Shown piece after piece: positions 15,642 through 24,476 of a stretch of 64,000 bases of DNA. Source of the DNA: SSSZ01 sp016790965 (GTDB taxonomy: Bacteria > Pseudomonadota > Gammaproteobacteria > Burkholderiales > Rhodocyclaceae); contig JAEUNZ010000004.1 in assembly GCA_016790965.1 (NCBI GenBank), positions 1 through 64,000 of the forward strand, in the 5' to 3' direction. The notes under the pieces are model-generated. The model had not been told where the DNA came from, made no database searches, and saw only the letters and a list, made by a program, of their open reading frames with translations. How positions within the stretch are numbered: position 1 is the stretch's first letter; each line of letters opens with the position of its first letter. The position numbers and the translations under genes are program-made.

Positions 15642-17354
15642 ATGGCTGCCACACCTCAGACTGCACCTCTGGGAGGCTTGGCTCGTGCCATGGTTCAGGC
15701 AGGCCGGCTCAAGGAAGCCGACGCCGAGCAACTCCTGTCCCAGGCCACCTCCAATAAGACAACCTTCATTGAGCAGTTGGTCGCAAGCCAGAAGGCAAGC
15801 GCCCTCGATGTCGCCCGTTTTGTCGCAGAGACTTTTGGCTATCCGCTGCTTGATCTGGCCACCTTTGATGAAGTCCACGTTCCGGCAAATGCGGTAGACC
15901 GCAAGCTGATCGCCACCCACAAGGTCATCCCCCTCAACAAGCGTGGCAACCGACTGTCGGTCGCCATTTCGGATCCCACCAATCTGCGGGCACTCGACGA
16001 GATTCGCTTTCAGACCGGCCTGGCAGTGGATCCCATAGTCGTCGAGGAGCCAAAGCTTCTTCCCCTGGTCGCCAAGTACTCGGAGTCCGCCGAAGACAGT
16101 CTCAAGAATCTCGCATCGGACGATATCAATCTCGATTTTCTTGATGAGGAAGCTACAAAACAGGACGAAGCGGCCAGCCAGGATATAGACGACGCCCCGG
16201 TCGTAAAATTCATCCAAAAAATGCTCCTGGATGCCATCAACGACGGTGCGTCCGATATCCACTTCGAACCCTACGAGAAGTTCTACCGCATCCGCTTCCG
16301 CGTCGACGGCATCCTGCGGGAAGTTGCCACCCCCCCCCTCGCGATCAAGGAAAAGATCGCTTCCCGGATCAAGGTCATTTCCAGACTCAATATTGCGGAG
16401 AAACGCGTTCCCCAGGATGGTCGCATGAGGCTAGTTCTGTCCAAGAGCCGCGCTATCGACTTTCGTGTCAGCACACTGCCGACTTTACAGGGCGAGAAAA
16501 TCGTCCTCCGGATTCTTGATCCAACGTCTGCAACTCTGGGTATCGAAGCCCTAGGCTATGAGCCCGAGCAAAAAGCTGCTTTGCTTGATGCGGTGAGCCG
16601 CCCATACGGCATGGTGCTCGTTACAGGCCCAACCGGTTCGGGCAAGACTGTCTCGCTCTATACCTGCCTCAATATCCTCAACAAACCTGGGGTCAATATC
16701 TCCACTGCCGAGGACCCGGCCGAAATCAACCTGCCCGGCATCAATCAGGTCAACGTGGACGACAGAGCAGGCCTGACCTTCTCCGCGGCGCTCAAGTCCT
16801 TTCTGCGGCAAGATCCCGACGTCATCATGGTCGGGGAAATTCGCGACCTCGAAACTGCAGAAATTGCGATCAAGGCTGCTCAGACAGGTCATATGGTGCT
16901 GTCCACCCTACACACGAACGACGCTCCCCAAACCCTCACCCGACTGATGAACATGGGCGTACCAACCTTCAACATCGCGTCCAGCATCCTGCTGATCACT
17001 GCGCAACGGCTTGCACGACGCCTGTGCAACTGCAAGAAACCGGTCGACGTCCCTAAAGAGGCTCTGCTTAACGCGGGGTACACGGAGGCCGAACTGGATG
17101 GGTCCTGGGCGCTCTACGGCCCCGGTGGCTGTGATCGCTGCAAAGGTTCGGGGTATAAGGGCCGGGTTGGCATTTATCAGGTCATGCCGGTATCTGAAGC
17201 CATACAACGTATCATCCTGGCTGGCGGAACCTCGCTCGACATTGCCGCTCAGGCACAGAAGGACGGCGTCAAGGATTTGCGGACTTCCGGACTTCTCAAG
17301 GTCAAGCAGGGCGTTACCTCGCTCGATGAAGTCTTGAGCACGACCAACGCATAA
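15642..17354 (+). CDS. pilB: Type IV pilus assembly ATPase PilB
   Basis: Cytoplasmic hexameric motor that powers pilus extension. The 570-residue protein has an N-terminal GspE domain (about residues 1-160), Walker A GPTGSGKT near 328-335, the Asp-box and Walker B DVIMVGEIRD, and the C-terminal zinc-binding cysteines (CNCKKP and CDRCKGSGY). First gene of pilB-pilC-pilD, the type IVa pilus assembly cluster. A second, MSHA-specific ATPase (mshE) is encoded at 52082-53803. The 85-bp region upstream holds no convincing sigma-70 or sigma-54 promoter. Confidence 0.97.
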   Translation: MAATPQTAPLGGLARAMVQAGRLKEADAEQLLSQATSNKTTFIEQLVASQKASALDVARFVAETFGYPLLDLATFDEVHVPANAVDRKLIATHKVIPLNKRGNRLSVAISDPTNLRALDEIRFQTGLAVDPIVVEEPKLLPLVAKYSESAEDSLKNLASDDINLDFLDEEATKQDEAASQDIDDAPVVKFIQKMLLDAINDGASDIHFEPYEKFYRIRFRVDGILREVATPPLAIKEKIASRIKVISRLNIAEKRVPQDGRMRLVLSKSRAIDFRVSTLPTLQGEKIVLRILDPTSATLGIEALGYEPEQKAALLDAVSRPYGMVLVTGPTGSGKTVSLYTCLNILNKPGVNISTAEDPAEINLPGINQVNVDDRAGLTFSAALKSFLRQDPDVIMVGEIRDLETAEIAIKAAQTGHMVLSTLHTNDAPQTLTRLMNMGVPTFNIASSILLITAQRLARRLCNCKKPVDVPKEALLNAGYTEAELDGSWALYGPGGCDRCKGSGYKGRVGIYQVMPVSEAIQRIILAGGTSLDIAAQAQKDGVKDLRTSGLLKVKQGVTSLDEVLSTTNA

Positions 17355-17372
17355 CAGGGAAGGGGACAGGCG

Positions 17373-18605
17373 ATGGCCACTGCCGCACAAGCCAAGAAAT
17401 CGGTCGTCAAGGAAGCGACCTTCGTCTGGGAAGGCAAAAACAAGGACGGCAAGGTCGTCCGAGGAGAGATGCGGGCTGCGAGCGAGGCCGTCGTTCAGAC
17501 GACGCTTCGGAGGCAGGGTGTGCTTGTCGGCAAAGTCAGCAAGCAGCGTTTCCGTGGAGGCAGCAAGGTCACTGAAAAAGACATCACGCTGTTTACGCGC
17601 CAACTGGCCACCATGATGAAATCTGGAGTGCCGCTCCTACAGGCCTTCGATATCGTCGGTCGCGGCCACTCCAATCCGTCTGTCGGCAAGCTCCTGCTCG
17701 ATATCAAAGCGGATGTTGAAACCGGTAGCTCCCTCTCTCAAGCCTTTCGCAAGTACCCGCTCTTCTTTGACGCCCTCTACTGCAATCTCGTCGCCGCAGG
17801 CGAGCAGGCAGGCATACTGGACAGTCTTCTGGACCGGCTCGCGACCTACAAGGAGAAGATGCTGGCAATCAAGGCCAAAATCAAGTCAGCGCTGTTCTAC
17901 CCGCTTACCATCATCGTCGTCGCCTTCGTCATTACGGCGATCATCATGATCTTTGTGATTCCCGCATTCAAGGAAGTGTTCAAGAGCTTTGGGGCAGATC
18001 TGCCCGCCCCGACGCTCATCGTCATCGCAATTTCAGACTATTTCGTCGCCTATTGGTGGGCCATCTTTGGGGCCATAGGCGGCGGTATCTACGGTTTCTT
18101 CGCGGCGTACAAACGTTCCGAGGCAATGCAAATTGCCTTCGACCGATACGCCCTGCGGACTCCTGTCTTTGGTGACATCATCCGCAAGTCTGTTATCGCC
18201 CGATGGACGCGGACCCTTTCCACCATGTTCAGCGCCGGTGTCCCTCTGGTGGAATCACTGGAATCTGTGGGGGGCGCCGCCGGGAACTACGTGTACAAGG
18301 TTGCCACCCGTAATATTCAGGGCGAAGTCTCGACCGGAACGAATCTCACCACAGCCATGCAGAATACCAGCCTCTTTCCGAACATGGTGACTCAGATGGT
18401 CGCCATCGGCGAGGAGTCCGGCGCCCTGGACTCGATGCTCTCCAAGGTTGCCGACTTCTTCGAGGCTGAGGTGGATGATGCGGTTGCTGCCCTGTCGAGC
18501 ATGATGGAGCCGCTGATTATGGTCGTCCTCGGCGTCCTGATTGGCGGCATGGTCATCGCCATGTACCTGCCCATCTTCAAACTGGGTTCCGTGGTCGGCG
18601 GCTGA
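17373..18605 (+). CDS. pilC: Type IV pilus inner-membrane platform protein PilC
   Basis: Inner-membrane platform on which PilB and PilT act. The 410-residue protein contains two GspF domains (about residues 75-200 and 278-400) and three hydrophobic segments (about 175-200, 225-250, 378-402). The sequence TLFTRQLATMMKSGVPLLQA is diagnostic of the family. It lies 18 bp after pilB, and its TGA overlaps the ATG of pilD. Confidence 0.97.
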   Translation: MATAAQAKKSVVKEATFVWEGKNKDGKVVRGEMRAASEAVVQTTLRRQGVLVGKVSKQRFRGGSKVTEKDITLFTRQLATMMKSGVPLLQAFDIVGRGHSNPSVGKLLLDIKADVETGSSLSQAFRKYPLFFDALYCNLVAAGEQAGILDSLLDRLATYKEKMLAIKAKIKSALFYPLTIIVVAFVITAIIMIFVIPAFKEVFKSFGADLPAPTLIVIAISDYFVAYWWAIFGAIGGGIYGFFAAYKRSEAMQIAFDRYALRTPVFGDIIRKSVIARWTRTLSTMFSAGVPLVESLESVGGAAGNYVYKVATRNIQGEVSTGTNLTTAMQNTSLFPNMVTQMVAIGEESGALDSMLSKVADFFEAEVDDAVAALSSMMEPLIMVVLGVLIGGMVIAMYLPIFKLGSVVGG

Positions 18606-19468
18606 TGCTGGAAACTCCGGGCGGCTTGGCCGCGGTAGCCGGGCTGCTTGGCCTGTGCGTGGGCAGCTTCCTTAATGTCGTCGCACACCGCTTACCTCGC
18701 ATGCTGGAGCGGGAGTGGGCGGCGCAATGCGCCGATTTGCGGGGCGGTTCCGACGCTGTGGCCGCTCCGCTCCCAGAGGAGGCGCCCTTCGACCTCGTTC
18801 GGCCCCGCTCCCGCTGCCCGAGCTGTGGCCATGCCATCACGGCACTGGAAAACATTCCGGTTCTGAGCTACCTCCTCCTGGGCCGCAAGTGCTCGGCCTG
18901 CCGCAGCCCGATTTCTGTCCGCTACCCCCTGGTCGAAGCCTTTACCGCCCTCGGTTCCGCCGGCCTCGCCTGGCACTTCGGGGCGCCGTGGCCTACCCTG
19001 GGAGCTCTAGCGCTGCTCTGGGCTCTGATTGCGTTGTCGCTCATTGATTTCGACACCCAACTTCTCCCGGACAGCATTACCCTCCCCCTCGTGTGGGTGG
19101 GCCTCGCTTTCAACCTGTTCGGCACCTTCACGGACCTTAATTCAGCAGTGATCGGTGCAATGGCAGGCTATCTCTCGCTCTGGTCGGTCTATTGGCTCTT
19201 CCGGCTGGCCACTGGCAAGGAAGGCATGGGTTTCGGGGACTTCAAGCTTCTCGCAGCGATCGGCGCATGGCTGGGCTGGCAACTGCTTCCTGTAGTGATC
19301 CTGCTGTCGTCCCTGGTAGGTGCGCTGGTCGGACTGACACTCATCTTTTTTGCCCGGCGCGGTCACCAGGTCCCCATTCCTTTCGGCCCGTATCTTGCCG
19401 CCGCCGGGCTAGTCGCCCTTGTGTGGGGAGCGCCACTCACCGCGTATTACCTGGACACGATTCGCTGA
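18605..19468 (+). CDS. pilD: Prepilin peptidase / N-methyltransferase PilD
   Basis: Aspartyl membrane protease that cleaves type IV prepilins after glycine and methylates the new N-terminus. The 287-residue protein has the four-cysteine cytoplasmic loop (CPSCGH and CSACRSP, about residues 74-103) and the two catalytic aspartates in LIDFDTQLLPD and GMGFGDFKLL. Six to eight membrane helices are visible. It should process both the Pil pilins and the six or more MSHA prepilins encoded at 46448-50737. The coaE-zapD-yacG genes that often follow pilD are missing here. Confidence 0.97.
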   Translation: MLETPGGLAAVAGLLGLCVGSFLNVVAHRLPRMLEREWAAQCADLRGGSDAVAAPLPEEAPFDLVRPRSRCPSCGHAITALENIPVLSYLLLGRKCSACRSPISVRYPLVEAFTALGSAGLAWHFGAPWPTLGALALLWALIALSLIDFDTQLLPDSITLPLVWVGLAFNLFGTFTDLNSAVIGAMAGYLSLWSVYWLFRLATGKEGMGFGDFKLLAAIGAWLGWQLLPVVILLSSLVGALVGLTLIFFARRGHQVPIPFGPYLAAAGLVALVWGAPLTAYYLDTIR

Positions 19469-19525
19469 CCGAACCGTCAGTACACGATAACGATCGGTTA
19501 TAATTCAAGGTTTTGGAGGATTCCC

Positions 19526-19801
19526 ATGCCGATCTACGAATATCGCTGCGACGCCTGTGGTTTCCAGAAGGAACACCTGCAGAAATTGAGTGACCCCGTG
19601 CTGACCGTCTGCCCTCAGTGCAACGCCGGCGCTTACCAGAAGCTGCTGTCGGCCGCCGGCTTCCAGTTGAAGGGAAGCGGATGGTACGCCACCGACTTCA
19701 AAGGCAAGTCTTCGCCTCCCGCAAAACCCGCAGAAACCAAGCCGGAAAGTGCGCCTCCCTGCCAGGGCGGCACTGGAGCTTGCGCGTGCGCCGCCAATTG
19801 A
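19526..19801 (+). CDS. FmdB-family zinc-ribbon protein
   Basis: A 91-residue protein with the FmdB/CxxC regulatory zinc ribbon: MPIYEYRCDACG at the N-terminus and CPQCNAG near residue 33. A low-complexity Pro/Lys-rich tail ends in a CACA-type cysteine cluster. The family is widespread but its function is unsettled (putative regulators or metal-binding factors). An AGGATT site precedes the ATG. It overlaps the following DUF502 gene by 16 bp; the trio FmdB-DUF502-aspS is a conserved neighbourhood in betaproteobacteria. Confidence 0.9.
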   Translation: MPIYEYRCDACGFQKEHLQKLSDPVLTVCPQCNAGAYQKLLSAAGFQLKGSGWYATDFKGKSSPPAKPAETKPESAPPCQGGTGACACAAN

Positions 19802-20439
19802 TCAAACGCTGGTTCATCACCGGGCTGCTGATCTGGGTTCCCCTGGTCATCACGGCCTGGGTGCTGTCTGTGATCGTCAATACGCTCGATCAATCCCTGC
19901 GTCTCCTGCCGACCGCCTTCCACCCCCAGCAGCTCGTGGGCTTCATGATCCCCGGAGCAGGCGCGCTCTTGACCCTGCTCATGATCCTCCTGACTGGGTT
20001 CTTGGCGACAAACTTCATCGGTCAGAAGCTGGTGTCCTGGTGGGAAAAACTTTTGGCCCGCATCCCGGTGGTCAATTCGGTGTACAACAGCGTCAAGCAG
20101 GTTTCCGACACTCTTTTCGCACCCAACGGCAATGCCTTCCGCAAGGCACTGCTGGTCCAGTACCCGCGTGAGGGCAGTTGGACCATCGCCTTCCTTACCG
20201 GGCAACCCGGGGGCGACGTGCGCAACCACCTGACCGGCGAATACGTCAGCGTTTACGTCCCAACGACACCCAATCCCACTTCCGGCTTCTTCCTCATGAT
20301 GCCGGCAGCCAGCGTCGTCGAGTTAAACATGACCGTCGACGAAGCCCTCAAATACATCATTTCGATGGGCGTCGTGGCCCCTCCGCCGCCCCATCGCGCA
20401 CCAAAACCCCAACTAAAAACGGAACAGCTTCATGCGTAG
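19786..20439 (+). CDS. DUF502-family inner-membrane protein
   Basis: A 217-residue membrane protein of unknown function with two transmembrane helices (about residues 8-32 and 54-80), followed by a soluble domain containing the family signature RIPVVNSVYNSVKQV and the GFFLMMPA strand. The GTG at 19786 is preferred as start because GGAG lies 7 bp upstream and the product then begins MRRQLIKRWFITGLL, as in relatives. It overlaps the FmdB gene at one end and aspS by 8 bp at the other, so translation is probably coupled along all three. Confidence 0.88.
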   Translation: MRRQLIKRWFITGLLIWVPLVITAWVLSVIVNTLDQSLRLLPTAFHPQQLVGFMIPGAGALLTLLMILLTGFLATNFIGQKLVSWWEKLLARIPVVNSVYNSVKQVSDTLFAPNGNAFRKALLVQYPREGSWTIAFLTGQPGGDVRNHLTGEYVSVYVPTTPNPTSGFFLMMPAASVVELNMTVDEALKYIISMGVVAPPPPHRAPKPQLKTEQLHA

Positions 20440-22234
20440 CCATTACTGCGGACAACTCAACGCTTCCCTCGACGGCCAGATCGTCACTCTCTGCGGCTGG
20501 GCTCACCGCCGCCGCGACCACGGAGGCGTGATTTTCATCGATCTGCGCGATCGCGAAGGCCTGGCCCAGGTGGTCTGCGATCCCGACCGCGCCGATGCCT
20601 TCAAGATCGCCGAATCCGTCCGCAGCGAGTTCTGCCTCAAGATCACCGGCAAGGTGCGCCCCCGTCCGGCGGGCACCAGCAACTCCAACCTGGCTTCCGG
20701 TGAGATCGAAGTACTGTGTCACGAGATCGAGGTGCTCAACCCATCCGTCACGCCACCATTCCAAATGGATGAGGAAAATCTCTCCGAAAACGTGCGCCTG
20801 ACCCACCGCGTTATCGACTTGCGCCGGCCGCAGATGCAGAACAACCTGATGCTGCGTTACAAGACGGCACGTGCCTTCCGCCGCTTCCTTGACGACAACG
20901 GTTTCGTCGACATCGAAACCCCGATGCTGACCAAGTCCACGCCTGAAGGCGCCCGCGACTACCTCGTGCCGTCGCGCGTCCATCCGGGCCAGTTCTTCGC
21001 CCTGCCGCAATCTCCCCAACTGTTCAAGCAGCTGCTGATGGTCGCTGGCTTTGACCGCTATTACCAGATCACCAAGTGCTTCCGCGACGAAGACCTGCGC
21101 GCCGACCGCCAGCCGGAATTCACCCAGGTCGATATCGAGACTTCCTTCATGAGCGAGGCCGAGATCACCGCGCTGATGGAAAGGCTGATCCGCACCGTGT
21201 TCAAGGAAGCCATCGACGTTGACCTGCCGGAATTCCCGCGTATGACCTATGCCGAAGCCATGCACCGCTTCGGCTCGGACAAGCCAGACCTGCGTGTCAC
21301 CCTGGAGCTGACCGAAGTCACCGACGCCTTCAAGGATGTTGCCTTCAAGGTCTTCGCCGGTGTCGCCAACAGCGAAGGCGGTCGCATCGCCGCCATGCGC
21401 ATCCCCGGCGGCGCCACGCTGTCCCGCGGAGAGATCGACGCCTACACCCAGTTCGTCGGCATCTACGGTGCCAAGGGCCTGGCCTACATCAAGGTCAATG
21501 ACGTGACCCAGATCAACGAAACCGGCCTCCAGTCGCCCATCGTCAAGAACCTCTCCGAAGCCTCGCTTAAGACTGTCATCGAGCGCACTGGCGCCCAGTC
21601 CGGCGACCTGATCTTCTTCGGCGCCGACAAGGCGAAGATCGTCAATGACGCCCTCGGCGCGCTGCGTATCAAGATCGGTCACGAGAAGGGCTTCGTCACC
21701 GGCGCCAAGTGGGCACCGCTATGGGTCATTGACTTCCCGATGTTCGAATACGACGACGAATCGAGGCGCTGGGTCGCCTGCCACCACCCCTTTACCAGCC
21801 CCAAGGACGAGCATCTCGACCTGCTGGTCAGCGATCCCGGCAAGTGCCTGGCCAAGGCCTACGACCTCGCGCTGAACGGCTGGGAACTGGGCGGCGGCTC
21901 GGTCCGTATCCACCGTGCCGATGTACAGGAGCAGGTCTTCGCCGCCCTGGCCATCGGCCCTGAGGAGCAGCAGGCCAAGTTCGGCTTCCTGCTCGACGCC
22001 CTCAAGTACGGCGCGCCGCCCCACGGCGGCCTGGCCTTCGGCCTCGACCGCATCGTCACCATGATGACCGGCGCCGAATCCATCCGCGACGTCATCGCCT
22101 TCCCCAAGACCCAAAGGGCTCAGTGCCTGCTCACCGACGCACCCTCTGGCGTTGACGAGAAGCAATTGCGCGAACTGCACATCCGCCTGCGTCAGAAGGT
22201 TGAGACCCAGGTGGAAGTCACGCCCCAGGCGTAA
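20432..22234 (+). CDS. aspS: Aspartyl-tRNA synthetase
   Basis: Class II synthetase of 600 residues. It has the N-terminal OB-fold anticodon domain (GWAHRRRDHGGVIFIDLRDR, about residues 20-39), the catalytic core with motif 2 (FRDEDLRADRQPEFTQVD, near 217-234), the bacterial GAD insertion, and motif 3 (GGLAFGLDRI). In bacteria lacking an asparaginyl-tRNA synthetase the enzyme is often non-discriminating and feeds GatCAB; whether that holds here cannot be told from the window. An RNase/barstar pair follows after 9 bp. Confidence 0.98.
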   Translation: MRSHYCGQLNASLDGQIVTLCGWAHRRRDHGGVIFIDLRDREGLAQVVCDPDRADAFKIAESVRSEFCLKITGKVRPRPAGTSNSNLASGEIEVLCHEIEVLNPSVTPPFQMDEENLSENVRLTHRVIDLRRPQMQNNLMLRYKTARAFRRFLDDNGFVDIETPMLTKSTPEGARDYLVPSRVHPGQFFALPQSPQLFKQLLMVAGFDRYYQITKCFRDEDLRADRQPEFTQVDIETSFMSEAEITALMERLIRTVFKEAIDVDLPEFPRMTYAEAMHRFGSDKPDLRVTLELTEVTDAFKDVAFKVFAGVANSEGGRIAAMRIPGGATLSRGEIDAYTQFVGIYGAKGLAYIKVNDVTQINETGLQSPIVKNLSEASLKTVIERTGAQSGDLIFFGADKAKIVNDALGALRIKIGHEKGFVTGAKWAPLWVIDFPMFEYDDESRRWVACHHPFTSPKDEHLDLLVSDPGKCLAKAYDLALNGWELGGGSVRIHRADVQEQVFAALAIGPEEQQAKFGFLLDALKYGAPPHGGLAFGLDRIVTMMTGAESIRDVIAFPKTQRAQCLLTDAPSGVDEKQLRELHIRLRQKVETQVEVTPQA

Positions 22235-22243
22235 AAAACCGCC

Positions 22244-22597
22244 ATGGTCGCCGGTTTGCGCTTCCTGCTCGTCTGCTGGCTGGCAATCGGATGCGCCCTC
22301 GGTCTGGCTCGCGAGCCCGTCCCCGGCTGGATTGCGGCGGCCGATCTGCCCAGCGAGGCCCGGCAGACCCTCACTCTCATCAAGCAGGGCGGGCCGTACC
22401 CCTATCGCCGGGATGGCGTCGTCTTCCGCAATTTCGAACGTCTCCTGCCCCTGCGCCCGCGTGGCTATTACCGCGAATATACGGTACCCACCCCCGGCAG
22501 CCGGACGCGCGGCGCCCGCCGCATCATCGCCGGAGTAAAAGGCGAGTATTACTACACCGAAGATCATTACCAGAGTTTCCGCCGCATACGCGAATGA
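22244..22597 (+). CDS. Secreted barnase-type ribonuclease
   Basis: A 117-residue protein with a signal peptide (hydrophobic residues 4-19, cleavage near ALGLA) and a guanyl-specific microbial RNase (barnase/N1-T1) domain. Visible hallmarks are FRNFERLLPLRPRGYYREYT, containing the catalytic glutamate, the GARRIIAG basic stretch and the terminal EDHYQSFRRI with the active-site histidine. It should cleave single-stranded RNA after G in the periplasm or outside. The gene starts 9 bp after aspS, and its inhibitor follows after 7 bp. Confidence 0.88.
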   Translation: MVAGLRFLLVCWLAIGCALGLAREPVPGWIAAADLPSEARQTLTLIKQGGPYPYRRDGVVFRNFERLLPLRPRGYYREYTVPTPGSRTRGARRIIAGVKGEYYYTEDHYQSFRRIRE

Positions 22598-22604
22598 GCT
22601 CGCC

Positions 22605-23030
22605 ATGACGCTTACCCTGCCTTCGAACCCATCGCGCAACGGCGTCTATCGCCTTCCTGCTTCAGGTGTGGATGCCCTGATCAGCCAGGCCGCCACGCGT
22701 GGATTCACAGTCCATCGTGCCGACCTGAAGGGCCTACGCGCCAGCAGGGAAAACCTCGTCGCCTTGGGAAAGAGTCTCGATTTTCCCCAATGGTACGGCG
22801 CCAATTTCGATGCCCTGGCCGATTGTCTGTGCGATCCCGACTGGCAACCGGTCGGCGCCCAAATCCTCCTTATCACCGGAGCCGACTCCTGGCGCCGCGC
22901 CCACCCGCGCGATTTCTCGACCTTCCTGGAAATCCTGGCCGGCGCTGCCGACGAGCGCAAGGACGCCGGCCAGCCCTTCTGGATTCTGGTCGATGCCGAC
23001 GCGGAACTACCCGACCCGCCGCAGGGATGA
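22605..23030 (+). CDS. Barstar-family RNase inhibitor
   Basis: A 141-residue cytoplasmic protein with the barstar fold. The signature helix region LGKSLDFPQWYGANFDALAD (about residues 51-70) contains the tryptophan, tyrosine and aspartates that plug the barnase active site. Immediately follows the secreted RNase gene, a toxin-immunity order; it would neutralise enzyme that misfires inside the cell. Its stop codon overlaps the nudB start (ATGA), so immunity is coupled to a housekeeping gene. Confidence 0.9.
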   Translation: MTLTLPSNPSRNGVYRLPASGVDALISQAATRGFTVHRADLKGLRASRENLVALGKSLDFPQWYGANFDALADCLCDPDWQPVGAQILLITGADSWRRAHPRDFSTFLEILAGAADERKDAGQPFWILVDADAELPDPPQG

Positions 23031-23512
23031 ATCCCTACAAGCAGCCGGTCTCGGTCCTCGTCGTCCTCCATACCGTCAAGCTCGACGTCCTCCTCCTGGA
23101 GCGGGCCGCGCACCCCGGATACTGGCAGTCCGTTACCGGAAGTCGGGAAGGGCAGGAAGCTCTGGCCGAAACCGCCCGGCGCGAAGTCTTCGAGGAAACA
23201 GGCTTTGACACCACCCTATACGAACTGAACGACTGGCAGCTCAGCCATCGCTACGAAATCTTTCCCCAGTGGCGCCATCGCTACGCCCCCGGCATCACCG
23301 AGAACGCCGAGCACGTCTTCTCCCTAGCCTTGCCAAAATGCCTTGCCCCCAGGATAGCCTCCGCGGAGCACCGGGATTGGGTCTGGATGCCTTGGCAAGC
23401 CGCAGCGGCGCGTTGCTTCTCCTGGAGCAACCGCGACGCCATACTCGCGCTGCCGCAGCGGCAAGCCCGCAAAGACCCGACACTCGACAGCCATCCGTCC
23501 TGGAATCCCTGA
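23027..23512 (+). CDS. nudB: Dihydroneopterin triphosphate diphosphatase
   Basis: Nudix enzyme of the folate pathway, converting dihydroneopterin triphosphate to the monophosphate. The 161-residue protein starts MNPYKQPVSVLVVLHT. The Nudix box lies around residues 37-60 (GSREGQEALAETARREVFEE then TG). The family-specific HRYEIFPQWRHRYAPG follows. Start chosen at the ATG overlapping the barstar stop; the reading frame is open far upstream but that belongs to the barstar gene. Confidence 0.9.
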   Translation: MNPYKQPVSVLVVLHTVKLDVLLLERAAHPGYWQSVTGSREGQEALAETARREVFEETGFDTTLYELNDWQLSHRYEIFPQWRHRYAPGITENAEHVFSLALPKCLAPRIASAEHRDWVWMPWQAAAARCFSWSNRDAILALPQRQARKDPTLDSHPSWNP

Positions 23513-23588
23513 CGTTCCGCCTCCAGACTCAACCCCGTTGGCGCCCTTTTCTTTGTAAAATCCGCCGCGACTTCCTCAGGAGCCCGCC

Positions 23589-24476
23589 ATGAGTCTCGAC
23601 ACCCTTTCCCCCGGCACCAAGGCCGCCGTCCTGGCCGAAGCCCTGCCCTACATCAAGCGTTTCCACGGCAAGACCATCGTCGTGAAGTACGGCGGCAACG
23701 CCATGATCGACGAGCACCTCAAAAACTGCTTCGCCCGGGACGTGGTGCTGCTTGAGTTGATCGGTTTCAACATCGTCGTGGTCCACGGCGGCGGCCCCCA
23801 GATCGAAAACCTGCTCACCCGTGTCGGCAAAAAAGGCGAATTCGTTCAAGGCATGCGCGTCACCGACGCCGAGACCATGGAAGTCGTCGAGATGGTTCTG
23901 GGCGGCCAGGTGAACAAGGACGTCGTCAATCTCATCAACCAGCACGGTGGCAAGGCCGTCGGCCTGACCGGGAAGGATGGCAACTGCATCCGCGCCAAAA
24001 AACTGCTGCTGGAGAACAAGGACAACCCCGGCGACCTCATCGACGTAGGACAGGTCGGCGAGATCACCCAGATCGACCCTTCGCTCATCGACCACCTAGA
24101 CAGGGGCGCCTTCATCCCGGTCATCGCGCCCATCGGGGTCGGCAAGGACGGCGAGACCTACAACATCAACGCCGACGTGGTGGCCGGCAAGATCGCCGAA
24201 GTGCTCAAGGCGGAAAAACTGGTCCTGCTCACCAACACCCCCGGCGTCCTGGACAAAACCGGCAAGCTGCTGACCGGCATCACCCCCAAGGAAATCGATG
24301 ACATGGTGGCCGATGGCACCCTCTCCGGCGGCATGCTGCCCAAGATTGCCTCGGCTCTCGATGCCGCCCGCAACGGCGTCAAAGGCGTGCACATCATCGA
24401 CGGTCGGGTCGAACACGCCCTCCTACTGGAAATCCTCACCGATCACGGCGTCGGCACCATGATCAAGTCGCGCTGA
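23589..24476 (+). CDS. argB: Acetylglutamate kinase
   Basis: Second step of arginine synthesis, phosphorylating N-acetylglutamate. The 295-residue amino acid kinase shows KYGGNAM near residues 35-41, VVHGGGPQI near 62-70 and the NINADVVAGKIAEVLKAEKL segment. The N-terminal helix (about 20 residues) that mediates hexamer formation and arginine inhibition is present, which suggests feedback control (family knowledge). An AGGAG site precedes the ATG. Its TGA overlaps the next gene's ATG by one base. Confidence 0.98.
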   Translation: MSLDTLSPGTKAAVLAEALPYIKRFHGKTIVVKYGGNAMIDEHLKNCFARDVVLLELIGFNIVVVHGGGPQIENLLTRVGKKGEFVQGMRVTDAETMEVVEMVLGGQVNKDVVNLINQHGGKAVGLTGKDGNCIRAKKLLLENKDNPGDLIDVGQVGEITQIDPSLIDHLDRGAFIPVIAPIGVGKDGETYNINADVVAGKIAEVLKAEKLVLLTNTPGVLDKTGKLLTGITPKEIDDMVADGTLSGGMLPKIASALDAARNGVKGVHIIDGRVEHALLLEILTDHGVGTMIKSR

